Below are positions 32,725-43,339 of a stretch of DNA of 64,000 bases, piece by piece (position 1 is the first letter of the stretch; every line of letters begins with the position of its first letter). The notes under the pieces are model-generated. The model did not search any database and was not told the origin of the DNA. It worked only from the letters and a program-made list of their open reading frames with translations. A program made the translations under genes and the position numbers. The stretch covers positions 53,820 through 117,819 of the forward strand of contig JAFXNA010000011.1 of assembly GCA_017529865.1 (NCBI GenBank). Direction: 5' to 3'. This stretch comes from Bacteroidaceae bacterium. Its GTDB lineage: Bacteria; Bacteroidota; Bacteroidia; Bacteroidales; Bacteroidaceae.

Positions 32725-34728
32725 ATGAAACGACTTGCATCATTGATTATACCATTTGCCGTTTGCCTTTCGGCATTTGCCGCCCTTCCAACAAAGGGAG
32801 AGACGGAAGGTGTTCTATTCTCTTCGCCCAACAAACAACTGCGTGTCGAACTGTCACAACAAGATGGTTTGCACTTCACACTTACCGATGGTTTCAACCA
32901 ACTCATTGAGCGTGCCGATATAGGCATGATCATCCAGTCGGGCAGCACATCAGTCGATGTATCGAAAGCCACCATCAAGGGCAAGCCTTCCGTTAAGTTG
33001 GTGAAAGAGGACATCACTGCCCCACTCTATCGTCAAACCAAATACTCTACCGCCTACAATCAGGCTGTAGTTCGTCTCAGTTGTGGTGTCAACCTCGAGT
33101 TCCGCTTATTCGACGAAGGTGTGGCGTACAGATTTATCACCACAGGCTTCTCCAACTATAAAGTACTCGATGAGAAAGCCGACATCCGTTTTGCCGAAGA
33201 CTATGTCAGCTACCTGCCTTTTACCACCAATCCTCGCAAACCCGAGGCGATGGCTTTTCAGGCTACTTACAACGTAGCACCTTTTACTCGTCAGCGCGAC
33301 CTGCTTGCCTTTCTGCCGGCAACAGTCGATTGTCAGTCGGCCAAGATGACCATCATGGAAAGCGATCTTGAAGCATATCCAGGTATGTTCCTTCAGGTCA
33401 GTGGAAAGGGTGTGAAGGCTCACTTTGCCAAGTATCCTAAGACTACCGATTACTATCAGTGGCGTAAGCAGCAGTATGTCACAAGTACAGAGGACTATAT
33501 CGCTTCATGTACATCCAACCGCACCTTCCCGTGGCGCATCTTCGCCCTTGCACATCGCGATACCGAGATGCTCGACAACAATATGGTTTACACCCTAGCT
33601 ACTCCCAACCGCATTGGCGACACCAGTTGGATTCGTCCAGGTAAGGTAGCATGGGATTGGTGGAACGACTGGAACATCACAGGAGTTGACTTTGTAGCAG
33701 GCATCAACAATGCTACCTACAAACACTACATAGACTTTGCTGCCAAGTACGGACTTCAGTATGTCATCCTCGACGAAGGCTGGTACCTTCCTTCAAGCGG
33801 CGACCTTCTCACCACTATTCCTGAGATTGACCTCCCAATGTTGGTTGAGTATGCCAAGACCAAGAATGTCAAGCTGATTCTCTGGTGTGTTTTCAACTGT
33901 CTTGACGACAATATCGAAGCCATCTGCGAGCGCTATGCAGCGATGGGTATAGCGGGATTCAAGGTGGACTTCCTCGACCGCAACGACCAGACAGCCGTAG
34001 AGATGGCATACCGCATTGCCGACCGCTGTGCACAGCACCATCTGTTGCTCGACTATCACGGCATCTATGCCCCTACAGGCATCAACCGCACCTATCCTAA
34101 TATCGTCAACTTCGAGGCAGTCTTCGGGATGGAAGAAACCAAATGGACCAAGAACGGAGAGCAGGATATGCCTCTCTACGACGTCACTTTCCCATATATC
34201 CGCCTGCAATGTGGCTACACCGACTTCACCCCAGGTGGTTTCCGCAATGCTACGTCGAAGGACTTCCAACCTGTCAACAACAACCCCATGACGATGGGAA
34301 CACGTTGTCATCAGATGGCGCACTATATCGTACATGAGTCGCCCCTCACCATGCTCGCCGATAATCCTACCATCTATGAGCGTGAATCAGAGTGTACACG
34401 GTTCATCGCCACCCTACCCTCGCAATATGAGAGCCTCCGTGTCATCGACGGCAAGATGGGTGAATACATCGTCACACTCCGAACCGACCGCCAGGGCAAC
34501 TACTACGTGGGAGGTGAGACCAACTGGACTGCTCGAACCATCATGCTACCACTCAGTTTCCTGCCCTCCGATGGCAGCTGGCAGGCAGAGATGGCTGTCG
34601 ATGGTGTCAATGCCGACCATTCAGCGACCGACTACCGCATCGAGCGACAGACCGTCACATCAGCCACCAACCTGCGCATCCACATGGCATCGGGAGGAGG
34701 CTTCGCTATCAAGATTACCAAGCAGTAA
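32725..34728 (+). CDS. GH97 glycoside hydrolase, retaining-type alpha-galactosidase candidate
   Basis: 667 residues. Signal peptide about 1-19. N-terminal beta-super-sandwich about 25-280, a TIM barrel about 290-560 (KVAWDWWNDWN, YVILDEGWY), and a C-terminal beta domain. The KVDFLDRNDQ motif puts an Asp at residue 415, the position I recall as the nucleophile of the retaining BtGH97b galactosidase; inverting SusB-type enzymes use Glu residues instead. So alpha-galactosidase-type retaining chemistry is favoured over alpha-glucosidase. It is convergent with GH95. The signal-peptide codons (CCATTTGCCGTTTGCC and later CATTTGCC) show word repetition. Confidence 0.88.
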   Translation: MKRLASLIIPFAVCLSAFAALPTKGETEGVLFSSPNKQLRVELSQQDGLHFTLTDGFNQLIERADIGMIIQSGSTSVDVSKATIKGKPSVKLVKEDITAPLYRQTKYSTAYNQAVVRLSCGVNLEFRLFDEGVAYRFITTGFSNYKVLDEKADIRFAEDYVSYLPFTTNPRKPEAMAFQATYNVAPFTRQRDLLAFLPATVDCQSAKMTIMESDLEAYPGMFLQVSGKGVKAHFAKYPKTTDYYQWRKQQYVTSTEDYIASCTSNRTFPWRIFALAHRDTEMLDNNMVYTLATPNRIGDTSWIRPGKVAWDWWNDWNITGVDFVAGINNATYKHYIDFAAKYGLQYVILDEGWYLPSSGDLLTTIPEIDLPMLVEYAKTKNVKLILWCVFNCLDDNIEAICERYAAMGIAGFKVDFLDRNDQTAVEMAYRIADRCAQHHLLLDYHGIYAPTGINRTYPNIVNFEAVFGMEETKWTKNGEQDMPLYDVTFPYIRLQCGYTDFTPGGFRNATSKDFQPVNNNPMTMGTRCHQMAHYIVHESPLTMLADNPTIYERESECTRFIATLPSQYESLRVIDGKMGEYIVTLRTDRQGNYYVGGETNWTARTIMLPLSFLPSDGSWQAEMAVDGVNADHSATDYRIERQTVTSATNLRIHMASGGGFAIKITKQ

Positions 34729-34754
34729 GCAATAGGATTTTACCCAAAGAATCG

Positions 34755-37199
34755 TTATCGGCTCCAACGGTATTCCTTACCCGCCCGGAGTTTGATTAAA
34801 GCAGTGGAACCATTACAGTGTACAGTGGTGGTTCCTTGTTGTTTTGCCCTGATGGTATAGGCTGTGACTTGGTGGTTGCGCCAAGTGATGTCCACTTCGA
34901 AGGCTCCTCGGGCACAAAGTCCACTTACAGAACCATCGGCCCACTCTTGAGGAAGAGCAGGAAGGAGAAAGATATCGGTCGTGGTGGATTGCAGGAGCAT
35001 CTCGGCTACACCTGCACAACCTCCGAAGTTGCCGTCGATCTGGAATGGCGAATGGGCATCGAGCAGGTTGGGATAGGTTCCCCCACCCCCTCGGTAGTCT
35101 TCTCCACGATAATTATCAGGACTGACATATTTCAACAGACGTCGATAGATGCGGTAAGCACCGACCGAATCATGGAGGCGTGCATAGAGGTTTACCCGCC
35201 AACCTGTGCTCCAACCTGTGGTGTTATCGCCTTTGATTTCCAGGGTCTTAGCACATGCTTTACACAAATCTGTAGAGGAGGAGGTAATCTGATGTCCAGG
35301 ATAGAGACCGAACAAATGCGACTGATGGCGATGCTGAGGGTCGGCATCGTTCCAGTCGTGATACCACTCTTGCAGATTGCCTTTTGCTCCTATTTTATAT
35401 GGGAGGAGGCGTGGAAGTGTTCGCGTGATTTCATCACATAACTTCTTATCAGTCTTCAGCAGCTGAGCGGCAGCGAGGGCATCAGTGAGACACTCGCGAA
35501 TCATCGCTATGTCGGCAGAACCTCCATAGACGGTATATCCTCGATAGCGGTCAGGCGTGAGATATTCGTTCTCAGGGGAAGTTGAGGGCGAAGTCATCAA
35601 ATAGCCGTCTTTCTCGATGAGCCAATCCAGACAGAACTCGGCAGCACCACGCAGGATGGGATAATACTCGCGGAGGAAAGCTTTGTCTTTTGTGAACATA
35701 TAGTGCTCCCATATATGGGTTGAGGTCCATGCACCTCCCATATTCCAGTTTGCCCACTGAGGGCCTCCGTCGTGCTCGCCTACAGGATTGGTCATAGCCC
35801 AGATATCGGTATTATGGGCAAGGCACCAACCACGATGTACGTTATAGTACTCGCGTGCTGTAATGCCGCCTGTCTTCGCTGTGTTTTTCAGGAACGAAAG
35901 CATGGGCATGTGGAGTTCGCTCAAATTGGCGGTCTCGGCTGCCCAGTAGTTTTCCTCAAGGTTGATGTTCGAGGTGTAGTTGCAGCTCCAGGGCGGCAAC
36001 AACTTCTCGTTCCATAGTCCTTGCAGGTTGGCTGGAACACCCATCGTACGTGAACAGGAGATGAGCAGGTAGCGACCGAACTGGAAGTAGAGAGCTTCAA
36101 GTTCGGGGTTGTGTTGCTGCTGTTCTGTGTAGTTATAAAGCTGACGGTCGGTTGGCAAAGCAGCGATTGCCGCATCTGTCTTGCCAAGATTGAGAGACAC
36201 ACGATTGAACAGACGCTCATAGTCGATGATGTGTCGCTGACGAATGGTTTCGTATTTGTAATGTTTTGCTTTGTCGATACGACGGGCAACAAGTGTTTTG
36301 TAATCACGTCCCTGCGTCACAGGATTCTTGTCGAACCCATTGAAACTGGTCACGTTGGAGATGTAGATGATAGCTTCTTTGGTATTTAAAATAAGGAGAG
36401 AGTCACCATCGATATAACTGCGGACATTGCCTCCATCGACAGAGACCATCGTGCGAAAGCGCATGCCTCGGTTCTCGTCGTAGAAGAACTTCCCATCGGT
36501 GTAGTTGGGTCGGGAATGATAGGCCACATAGCCATCGGAAGATAATTGCACCAAATCATTGATAGAAGTGGTATGGGGCAACTGCGACTCTAAATGGACT
36601 GTAGCGCTGAAGGGTTTCTCAGACTTCAGATGAATGACGATAACACTATCGGGAGCTGAACAGAAATATTCAGCCTTGAATGGCACTCCATCACGCTTAT
36701 AGGTGGTGGTAGCAATAGCCTGTGATATGTCGAGCGAGCGTTGGTAGTCGGTAATGGCCGTTTCATCTTTCGTAGAAAACAGATGTTCTAACGCTGTGGT
36801 AGACGGGACAAAGGAAGCTGGCAAATAGTGAATAACGAGCGTACCAAGCGGTTGATAGTTCTCGCTATAGTGACCCTGTACCTTGCGCTGCAGACGGTCG
36901 GCAAGGCGATAGTCTTCCTTATTGAGCGCATCACGGATGTCAGCCAGATTGCGCCAAGCCTCAGGCGAATAGACCTTTGTGTCGGGTTCACCTGTCCAGA
37001 GGGTAATATCGTTCAGACTGATACGCTCGGAATCAGTACATCCATAGACGGTAGCTCCCAACGTTCCGTTACCGATGACCAAAGCCTCCTCGAAATAACG
37101 GGCAGGACGATCGTAGTGGAGTGTGAGCGGCTGAGCTGTAACTAAATATTGGTGAGCAATGAGGCTCACCAATATTGTCATATAACATTTTATCATCAT
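34755..37199 (-). CDS. GH95 alpha-L-fucosidase/alpha-L-galactosidase
   Basis: 814 residues. Signal peptide about 1-22. N-terminal beta-super-sandwich (about 25-300) opening with ALVIGNGTLGATVYG, a family hallmark, then the (alpha/alpha)6 catalytic barrel with GLWNEKLLPPWSCNYTSNIN and NYWAAETANLSE (substrate-binding Asn residues), SPSTSPENEY with the catalytic Glu, and IDGNFGGCAGVAEMLLQS near the end. Enzymes of GH95 remove alpha-1,2-L-fucose or L-galactose from xyloglucan, pectin or host glycans by inversion. It stands alone on the minus strand between GH97 and an OmpA gene; the lone position suggests its own promoter. Confidence 0.9.
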   Translation of the reverse strand: MMIKCYMTILVSLIAHQYLVTAQPLTLHYDRPARYFEEALVIGNGTLGATVYGCTDSERISLNDITLWTGEPDTKVYSPEAWRNLADIRDALNKEDYRLADRLQRKVQGHYSENYQPLGTLVIHYLPASFVPSTTALEHLFSTKDETAITDYQRSLDISQAIATTTYKRDGVPFKAEYFCSAPDSVIVIHLKSEKPFSATVHLESQLPHTTSINDLVQLSSDGYVAYHSRPNYTDGKFFYDENRGMRFRTMVSVDGGNVRSYIDGDSLLILNTKEAIIYISNVTSFNGFDKNPVTQGRDYKTLVARRIDKAKHYKYETIRQRHIIDYERLFNRVSLNLGKTDAAIAALPTDRQLYNYTEQQQHNPELEALYFQFGRYLLISCSRTMGVPANLQGLWNEKLLPPWSCNYTSNINLEENYWAAETANLSELHMPMLSFLKNTAKTGGITAREYYNVHRGWCLAHNTDIWAMTNPVGEHDGGPQWANWNMGGAWTSTHIWEHYMFTKDKAFLREYYPILRGAAEFCLDWLIEKDGYLMTSPSTSPENEYLTPDRYRGYTVYGGSADIAMIRECLTDALAAAQLLKTDKKLCDEITRTLPRLLPYKIGAKGNLQEWYHDWNDADPQHRHQSHLFGLYPGHQITSSSTDLCKACAKTLEIKGDNTTGWSTGWRVNLYARLHDSVGAYRIYRRLLKYVSPDNYRGEDYRGGGGTYPNLLDAHSPFQIDGNFGGCAGVAEMLLQSTTTDIFLLPALPQEWADGSVSGLCARGAFEVDITWRNHQVTAYTIRAKQQGTTTVHCNGSTALIKLRAGKEYRWSR

Positions 37200-37277
37200 T
37201 TATTTCTTAATGAATTGACTTTGTCGATTTATCCTCACGTTTCGGCATAGCTTGAAAGCCAGCTTTCATCTCTGCGC

Positions 37278-38537
37278 TCACCGCTTGATAAATTCCACAC
37301 GACGGTTCTTTGCACGTCCTGCTTCGGTCTTGTTGTCTGCTACAGGTTCGTGTGAACCTTTACCCACAGCTTTGAGGTTGAATCCGTCAACACCCAGACC
37401 TTCGAGCGCTTTCACGATAGCCTCAGCACGCTGCTGTGAGAGCGGATCGTTCACGGCATCCGAACCTTGGTTGTCGGTATGTCCCTGCACTTCAAAGCGA
37501 GCACTTGGGTTCTTCTTCATGTAGTCGGCTACCTTCTGAATCTCTGCCATAGACTCAGCCTTCAAGGTTGCTTTGCCTGTATCGAAGAGGATGTTGTTGG
37601 TGACAAACTTACCAGTCTCTGCAATCGCTTTCTCGACTGCGGTCATGGTCTGTGCATCACGGTCATACAACTCGCCTCCACCCTTTGCTAAACGGATGTT
37701 GGTAATGTAATCGATGTGATCCTCCCAGAACTCCGTACAAACAGAGAACCAGTCCATCGCCTTCGCATTCGGAATATTGATGAAACGTTTGTTGTTCACA
37801 TACACTTTCAACGCACGCTTATTGAACGACAGAGCAAAGTGGTTCCAGTCATTTACTTCAATCATATCCTCGATAGAAGCATTTCCGTCAACAACATCGG
37901 TACCATTAGGCTTCATAATCCGCCAATTGATATTCTCTCTACCAATGAAGACGTCGCTATCATCTCCGCCATCAGCAGGATGCAGAACCAGTTTGTAAGC
38001 AGAAGTATGGTCCTCTTTACCTGTCACGAAGAAGTCGAACTCCAGTGAGTAAACCTCTGGCAGGTATTTCTTGTTGTCGTTTTCGAGCAACGGAGTGATT
38101 TCCGTTCCAGAGCCATGCTCAAACATGATAGCCATTTTGCCATTCATACGAGCCACTTCGACATTATTCTCTATCAAGTCCCACTTCGATGGAAACTCAC
38201 CCATCTTCTCGCGAGCAAGATCGTCCTGGAAGATGACGGTTGTACCTGCCACGAAATCGCTCTTCACCTCTTCGCCCTTAGCAGTCTTCTTCTGCTTGGT
38301 AGGAGTTTCTTCCTCGTCGGCATCTTCCTCATCTGAATCTTTATTCTTATTCGATTTCTTACCAGATAGAACTTCTTCAGTTGCTTCCTGAGCAGCATTC
38401 TCAACTTTGTTCTCAATGGTATTCGTCACTGCGTTGACGGCCCGGTCACGCAGACGATTCAGAAAACTCTGAGCATTTACACTTGTAGTTGCCAAAATCA
38501 GCAAAGCTACAATAATCGATAATTTCTTAGTTTTCAT
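37278..38537 (-). CDS. OmpA-family protein with a concanavalin-like middle domain
   Basis: 419 residues. Signal peptide about 1-22. A charged low-complexity segment (about 55-95, rich in Lys, Asp and Glu) follows, then a beta-sandwich laminin-G-like domain about 100-285 (VYSLEFDFFVTG, WNHFALSFNKRALKVYVNNK), then an OmpA/MotB peptidoglycan-binding domain about 305-419 (ILFDTGKATLKAESMAEIQK, FEVQGHTDNQG and the NRRVEF end). It probably anchors the outer membrane to the wall while the middle domain binds a glycan or protein. Promoter at 38588-38618. Confidence 0.87.
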   Translation of the reverse strand: MKTKKLSIIVALLILATTSVNAQSFLNRLRDRAVNAVTNTIENKVENAAQEATEEVLSGKKSNKNKDSDEEDADEEETPTKQKKTAKGEEVKSDFVAGTTVIFQDDLAREKMGEFPSKWDLIENNVEVARMNGKMAIMFEHGSGTEITPLLENDNKKYLPEVYSLEFDFFVTGKEDHTSAYKLVLHPADGGDDSDVFIGRENINWRIMKPNGTDVVDGNASIEDMIEVNDWNHFALSFNKRALKVYVNNKRFINIPNAKAMDWFSVCTEFWEDHIDYITNIRLAKGGGELYDRDAQTMTAVEKAIAETGKFVTNNILFDTGKATLKAESMAEIQKVADYMKKNPSARFEVQGHTDNQGSDAVNDPLSQQRAEAIVKALEGLGVDGFNLKAVGKGSHEPVADNKTEAGRAKNRRVEFIKR

Positions 38538-38587
38538 ACGACGCTATGTTTATTGTATGTTTATTGATTTGATTAAATATTTCGTGG

Positions 38588-38618
38588 CAAAGATAGTAAA
38601 TTATTCGCTTTGCGCAAA
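38588..38618 (-). promoter_or_regulatory. Consensus promoter of the OmpA-family gene
   Basis: On the minus strand TTTG (38618-38615), 19 bp, TATCTTTG (38595-38588). Confidence 0.7.
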
Positions 38619-38751
38619 ATGCTACACCTCAAAAAAACAAATAAATTTGGTTTTTGTTCAGCTTAATCGCATTTTTGATAATTGACAATTGATAATCGAC
38701 GTTTTTCATTAAATTTTTTACTTTTCATTTCTAACTTATTACTTTTTTTAG

Positions 38752-38759
38752 TAATTTTG
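38752..38759 (+). promoter_or_regulatory. -7 promoter box of the glycerate kinase gene
   Basis: TAATTTTG ends only 7 bases before the ATG at 38767, so a transcript from it would have a leader of about 0-5 bases. No TTTG at the expected -33 distance. Confidence 0.5.
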
Positions 38760-38766
38760 CACTGAA

Positions 38767-39891
38767 ATGAAAAAAGAAGGAAAAATAATCGTAATTGCTG
38801 ACTCGTTTAAGGGTTCGCTTAGCAGCTCGGAAGTAGCCGAAGCTGTCAAGAATGCGTTGTCGGAAAAGGATGCTAAGTTGGAAGTCCTGACTTATGATAT
38901 CTCGGACGGCGGCGAAGGGTTTGCAGAAATCGTGACGAAAGCACGAGGTGGTAAAATGGTGGAGATTGAGGCACGCGATGCTTTAAAACGTCCCATCAAA
39001 ACACGCTATGGAGTAGCTGATGATTTTGCTGTAATGGATGTAGCATCAGTCGTTGGACTGACGAAGTTGACCCCTATGGAACAAAATCCTTGGGCGGCAA
39101 CGAGCTATGGAGTAGGTGAAATGATTCACCACATTCTTCGTAAAGGTATCAGAAAAACCATTATCGGACTTGGCGGTTCTGCCACGAATGACTGCGGACG
39201 CGGCATGCTGGAAGCATTGGTTGGTCAGAAACGAATATACGACTGCATGTTGGAAGGCCCCTATGGCATTAGAAAATCGAAAAATGAGTTGGTAGAGGCC
39301 CTACATGAAGTGGCAGGGTTGGACGATTGTGAGTTTATCATTGCATCCGACGTCAACAATCCACTGTGCGGTCCCAATGGTGCTACTCATGTATTTGCCG
39401 CACAAAAAGGAGCATCGCCCGCTATCCTACCCCGACTCGAACAACGGAATCGTAAGTTCGGACTGTTTCTGGAAGAACAGACGGGACGTAAAATCATCGA
39501 TCAACCTGGAGCCGGAGCTGCTGGTGGTATAGGCGCTGCACTGATGACTATGAAACACTGGAAGATGCAGCGTGGCATTGACATATTGATTGACCTCTAC
39601 GACCTCCGCCCAATTATGAAATCGGCCTCATTGATTATCACCGGCGAAGGATGCATTGACCGCCAGACCCTCTGCGGCAAAGTCCCGTACAGTATCGGAT
39701 TGATGGCAAAAGAAATGGGTGTTCCTTGCATTGCCCTTTGTGGCCGCATGAACGACAACATCGACACAGCTGAAGTCCCCTGGACAAAAATAATTCAGGT
39801 CTCACCGCCCGACCAATCATTATCGGAATCAATGAGACCTGATGTTGCAAGAGAAAATATTAGAAAAGCTATTTCTTCAGCATCGCTTTAG
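38767..39891 (+). CDS. Glycerate kinase
   Basis: 374 residues, cytosolic. The family opening IIVIADSFKGSLSSSEVAEA is present, then the glycine-rich GLGGSATNDCGRGMLEAL and QPGAGAAGGIGAAL stretches and the C-terminal LIITGEGCIDRQTLCGKVP. The enzyme phosphorylates D-glycerate (usually to 2-phosphoglycerate in this family), feeding glycolysis. The ATG cannot be moved because the first strand begins at residue 6. Its 3' end overlaps the convergent DUF3298 gene by 23 bases (39869-39891). The -7 box is unusually close to the start. Confidence 0.93.
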   Translation: MKKEGKIIVIADSFKGSLSSSEVAEAVKNALSEKDAKLEVLTYDISDGGEGFAEIVTKARGGKMVEIEARDALKRPIKTRYGVADDFAVMDVASVVGLTKLTPMEQNPWAATSYGVGEMIHHILRKGIRKTIIGLGGSATNDCGRGMLEALVGQKRIYDCMLEGPYGIRKSKNELVEALHEVAGLDDCEFIIASDVNNPLCGPNGATHVFAAQKGASPAILPRLEQRNRKFGLFLEEQTGRKIIDQPGAGAAGGIGAALMTMKHWKMQRGIDILIDLYDLRPIMKSASLIITGEGCIDRQTLCGKVPYSIGLMAKEMGVPCIALCGRMNDNIDTAEVPWTKIIQVSPPDQSLSESMRPDVARENIRKAISSASL

Positions 39892-40693
39892 CACGTTCAG
39901 AGAAGAATTTCTCAACTTTCTTATATGGCACCGTACATTCTGGCATACCAGCAACGTATGGTGCTATTTCGTATGCGCTATACACAAACTTCACACCGTC
40001 GGCAATAAACCAAGGCTCGGTATACGGTAATGGGAAGTTGTCGTAGACACCATCAAACAGACACTCTTCGATGTTCATGTCGGTATCACCGAAATAGTCT
40101 TCAATCTGCGCCTTGATAATAGGTGCCAACTGAGTGGTATCAGCAAACATGTCCCATCCTAACTGCGAACCGTCATCCTTATTGAAAGATGCACCGTAGA
40201 AGTATGGCATGCCATGAGCACCACCTGTATAGTCGTAGCCGTTGACCTCGAATGTTACGAAATTGAGACTGTCGGTCACTAACTTCACTTCACGTTCGAG
40301 ATATGCGCCAAGGCCCTCAAAGAGACCCTCTTCGTCGCACTCCTGAAAATACTCGGCTGCATAATGCTTCAGCATGGCATCATCAAAATTCACTTCGCCT
40401 TCATACGACTTGCCTAACATACCATGCATCCACGCCTTGATTGAATCGACCAATGCAGGATTGCCTGACACGGGAATATCGAGGTTCAAGGAATAGTGGA
40501 TTTCCACACCATTCTGGTCAAGACTGTCGATGAAATACTTGTTCTCCGTACGGAACTCCAAATCGCCCAAAGCAATGGAATCGAGTACCAGAGAGTCGGA
40601 ATCGTTCTCTGACGATGCGTCAGGCACCAACCCACACGATACCACGAAGGTAGCGGTGAGAAGGCCTGCAATGCAATAGAGTAGCTTTTTCAT
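39869..40693 (-). CDS. DUF3298/RsiV-like lipoprotein
   Basis: 274 residues. Lipoprotein signal peptide with lipobox TFVVSC (Cys20). Residues about 45-150 are the DUF4163-type and about 165-260 the DUF3298-type regions: GYDYTGGAHGMPYFYGASFN is the family hallmark. RsiV-like proteins are surface or periplasmic folds that bind lysozyme when linked to an anti-sigma factor; here there is no cytosolic anti-sigma part, so it is a stand-alone lipoprotein. It lies downstream of pnp on the same strand (50-base gap) and converges on glycerate kinase with a 23-base overlap. Confidence 0.8.
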   Translation of the reverse strand: MKKLLYCIAGLLTATFVVSCGLVPDASSENDSDSLVLDSIALGDLEFRTENKYFIDSLDQNGVEIHYSLNLDIPVSGNPALVDSIKAWMHGMLGKSYEGEVNFDDAMLKHYAAEYFQECDEEGLFEGLGAYLEREVKLVTDSLNFVTFEVNGYDYTGGAHGMPYFYGASFNKDDGSQLGWDMFADTTQLAPIIKAQIEDYFGDTDMNIEECLFDGVYDNFPLPYTEPWFIADGVKFVYSAYEIAPYVAGMPECTVPYKKVEKFFSERAKAMLKK

Positions 40694-40743
40694 TTGCTAT
40701 TTATAACCATTTACGATTTTCTCTTTACTCAGAAACGCTTTAC

Positions 40744-43068
40744 TTACAGAAGGTCATCGAGTGCACTCTTCATACCAATGTTGGATGAATCTGCGTCAGC
40801 AGGAGCAGCTTTTGGACTGTCGTCATGACGACGGCGATCATGTCCACGACGCTCACGACGATCACCACGTTCAGGGCGCTCACGACGCTCGCCACGCTCG
40901 CCACGAGCAGGACGCTCTGGGCGTTCTGTGTATCCTTCTGGCTTCTCGAGCAGTACACGGTGTGAGAGTTTGAACTTACCCGTCTTTGGATCGACATCGA
41001 GCAACTTCACTTCAATTTCGTCGTCTTCCTTGATGCCCGTCTCTTCCATGGTCTCGAAACGCTTCCAGTCAATTTCGGAAATATGGAGCAAACCTTCCTT
41101 ACCTGGGAGGAACTCAACGAAGCAACCATAAGGCATGATAGACTTCACCTTGCTCTTATATACTTCACCAACCTCAGGAACAGCTACGATAGCCTTGATC
41201 TTAGCAAGTGCCAACTGGATAGCATCCTTGTTAGGAGCAGCTACCTGAACCTTACCTACGCCGTCTTCCTCATCAATTGTGATAACGGTCTGAGTCTCTT
41301 CCTGCATCTGCTGGATAATCTTACCACCAGGACCGATAACAGCACCAATGAATTCCTTCGGAATGATGATCTGTTCGATACGTGGTACATGAGGCTTGAA
41401 GTCTTCACGAGGAGCAGAGATGGTCTTCATCATCTCGCCCATGATATGTTCACGACCAGCCTTTGCCTGCATGAGAGCCTTTTCGAGAATCTCGTATGAC
41501 AGACCGTCGCACTTGATATCCATCTGAGTAGCAGTGATACCGTTTACAGTACCTGTAGTCTTGAAGTCCATATCACCAAGGTGGTCTTCGTCACCAAGGA
41601 TATCGCTCAAGATTGCATATTTCTCTTCACCTGGATTCTTAATCAGACCCATTGCGATACCTGCAACAGGATTCTTGATAGGTACACCAGCATCCATCAG
41701 CGCCAATGTTCCTGCACAAGTGGTAGCCATTGATGATGAACCATTTGACTCAAGAACATCGCTGACAACACGAACTGTGTAAGGGAAGTCATCGGGCAGC
41801 TGACCCTTGATACCACGCCAAGCAAGGTGACCGTGACCAATCTCACGACGACCTGTACTACGCTGTGCCTTAGCCTCACCTGTAGAGAATGGAGGGAAGT
41901 TATAGTGAAGCAAGAACTTCATGTTGTAGCGCTCCAAAGCACCATCAACGAGTTTCTCGTCCAGCTTGGTTCCCAGAGTTGCAGTTGCAAGTGCCTGTGT
42001 CTCACCACGAGTGAAGATAGCAGAACCGTGAGGTCCTGGCAGCGGACTTACCTCGCACCAGATTGGGCGGATATCGGTTGTGTGACGTCCGTCGAGACGG
42101 ATACCCTCATCGAGGATACAACGACGCATTGCATCGCGCTCAACGTCAGCATAGTAACGGTCAACCAGCGTATTCTTCTCCTCGAGTTCCTCTTCCGTCA
42201 TATCAGGATGAGCGGCAGCGTATGCCTCCTTGAACTCTTCGCGGATAGCCTCGAACGCATCAGCACGATCGTGCTTCTCAAGACCTTGCTTTGTTACATC
42301 ATATGCTTTCTGATAGCAATCGTTCTTTACAGCCTCACGGAGTTCCTCGTCATTTACCTCGTGACAATACTCGCGCTTCACGTCGGTACCGAGTTCCTTC
42401 ATGAGTTCCTTTTGCATGCGGCACTGAGGTTTAATTGCTTCGTGAGCAGCCTTCAGGGCTTCGAGCAAATCGAGCTCGCTCACTTCCTTCATCTCACCTT
42501 CCACCATCATGATGTTCTCCTCGGTAGCACCAACCATCAGGTCCATATCAGCTTCCTTCAGCTGTTCGAAAGTAGGATTGATGACAAACTCGCCATTGAT
42601 GCGAGCCACACGAACCTCTGAAATCGGGCCTTCGAATGGAATGTCAGAGCAAGCCAACGCTGCTGAAGCAGCAAATCCGGCAAGTGCATCAGGCATATCT
42701 ACTCCGTCGGCAGAGAAAAGAATAACGTTAACATACACCTCTGCGTGATAGTTTGATGGGAACAGAGGACGGAGTGCGCGGTCCACCAAGCGACACGTCA
42801 GAATTTCTTCGTCGGATGGCTTGCCTTCACGTCTTGTAAAACCTCCAGGGAATCGGCCGTTTGCGGCATACTTCTCACGATACTCTACCTGGAGTGGCAT
42901 AAAATCTGTTCCTGGTACGGCATCTTTTGCGGCACAAACAGTGGCCAGGAGCATGGTGTTGCCCATACGGAGCATCACGGAACCATCGGCTTGTTTTGCC
43001 AACTTTCCTGTCTCAATGCTGATTTCTCTTCCGTCAGGCAATGAGACTGTCTTTGTAATTACATTCAT
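40744..43068 (-). CDS. pnp: Polynucleotide phosphorylase
   Basis: 774 residues. Phosphorolytic 3'-5' RNA exonuclease of the degradosome-type machinery. Two RNase PH cores (about 1-230 and 320-550; [20 protein letters not shown] and [16 protein letters not shown] are hallmarks), the linking helical domain, a KH domain about 570-630 ([15 protein letters not shown]) and an S1 domain about 640-710 ([20 protein letters not shown], then GLLHISEI). The C-terminal ~60 residues are an Arg/Glu/Gly-rich tail ([20 protein letters not shown]), probably RNA- or protein-binding. The leader from the -7 box at 43347-43340 to the ATG is about 265 bases. Confidence 0.97.
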   Translation of the reverse strand: MNVITKTVSLPDGREISIETGKLAKQADGSVMLRMGNTMLLATVCAAKDAVPGTDFMPLQVEYREKYAANGRFPGGFTRREGKPSDEEILTCRLVDRALRPLFPSNYHAEVYVNVILFSADGVDMPDALAGFAASAALACSDIPFEGPISEVRVARINGEFVINPTFEQLKEADMDLMVGATEENIMMVEGEMKEVSELDLLEALKAAHEAIKPQCRMQKELMKELGTDVKREYCHEVNDEELREAVKNDCYQKAYDVTKQGLEKHDRADAFEAIREEFKEAYAAAHPDMTEEELEEKNTLVDRYYADVERDAMRRCILDEGIRLDGRHTTDIRPIWCEVSPLPGPHGSAIFTRGETQALATATLGTKLDEKLVDGALERYNMKFLLHYNFPPFSTGEAKAQRSTGRREIGHGHLAWRGIKGQLPDDFPYTVRVVSDVLESNGSSSMATTCAGTLALMDAGVPIKNPVAGIAMGLIKNPGEEKYAILSDILGDEDHLGDMDFKTTGTVNGITATQMDIKCDGLSYEILEKALMQAKAGREHIMGEMMKTISAPREDFKPHVPRIEQIIIPKEFIGAVIGPGGKIIQQMQEETQTVITIDEEDGVGKVQVAAPNKDAIQLALAKIKAIVAVPEVGEVYKSKVKSIMPYGCFVEFLPGKEGLLHISEIDWKRFETMEETGIKEDDEIEVKLLDVDPKTGKFKLSHRVLLEKPEGYTERPERPARGERGERRERPERGDRRERRGHDRRRHDDSPKAAPADADSSNIGMKSALDDLL

Positions 43069-43083
43069 CTTAAAATAATTTAA

Positions 43084-43330
43084 CTTTCGAGAGTTAATAG
43101 GAAGACGTTAAAGGGGGAGTTAACTTACTTCATTCATAGAAGTTAATTCGCTCCGCTCATGGGAGTTAACTCGCTTACACTCGCGGACGTATCTTTGCTG
43201 ATGTAAACACCATTATAGTGTTGTCCTGCGCATAGCGCATAACTTCCTGCCAGCAAGGCTGGCTTAACTTCCTTTTATAACTTCCTTTTTCACTTCCGAA
43301 ACTTTAATAAATATATATGTTATAACATAA
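43084..43330 (-). promoter_or_regulatory. Long leader of pnp with repeats and a hairpin
   Basis: Between the -7 box and the pnp start are GCCAGC/GCTGGC (a 6-bp stem with a 3-base loop, about 43251-43265), several AACTTCC(TTTT) words and two GGAGTTAACT/GAAGTTAATTCGCT-like copies. pnp is controlled through its leader in E. coli; whether that holds here is unknown. Confidence 0.35.
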
Positions 43331-43339
43331 AAATCGCGC

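Noticed and set aside
37250..37270. Terminator of the OmpA-family gene (TGAAAGC/GCTTTCA)
   Set aside because: The loop is only two bases and no T run follows on the minus strand.
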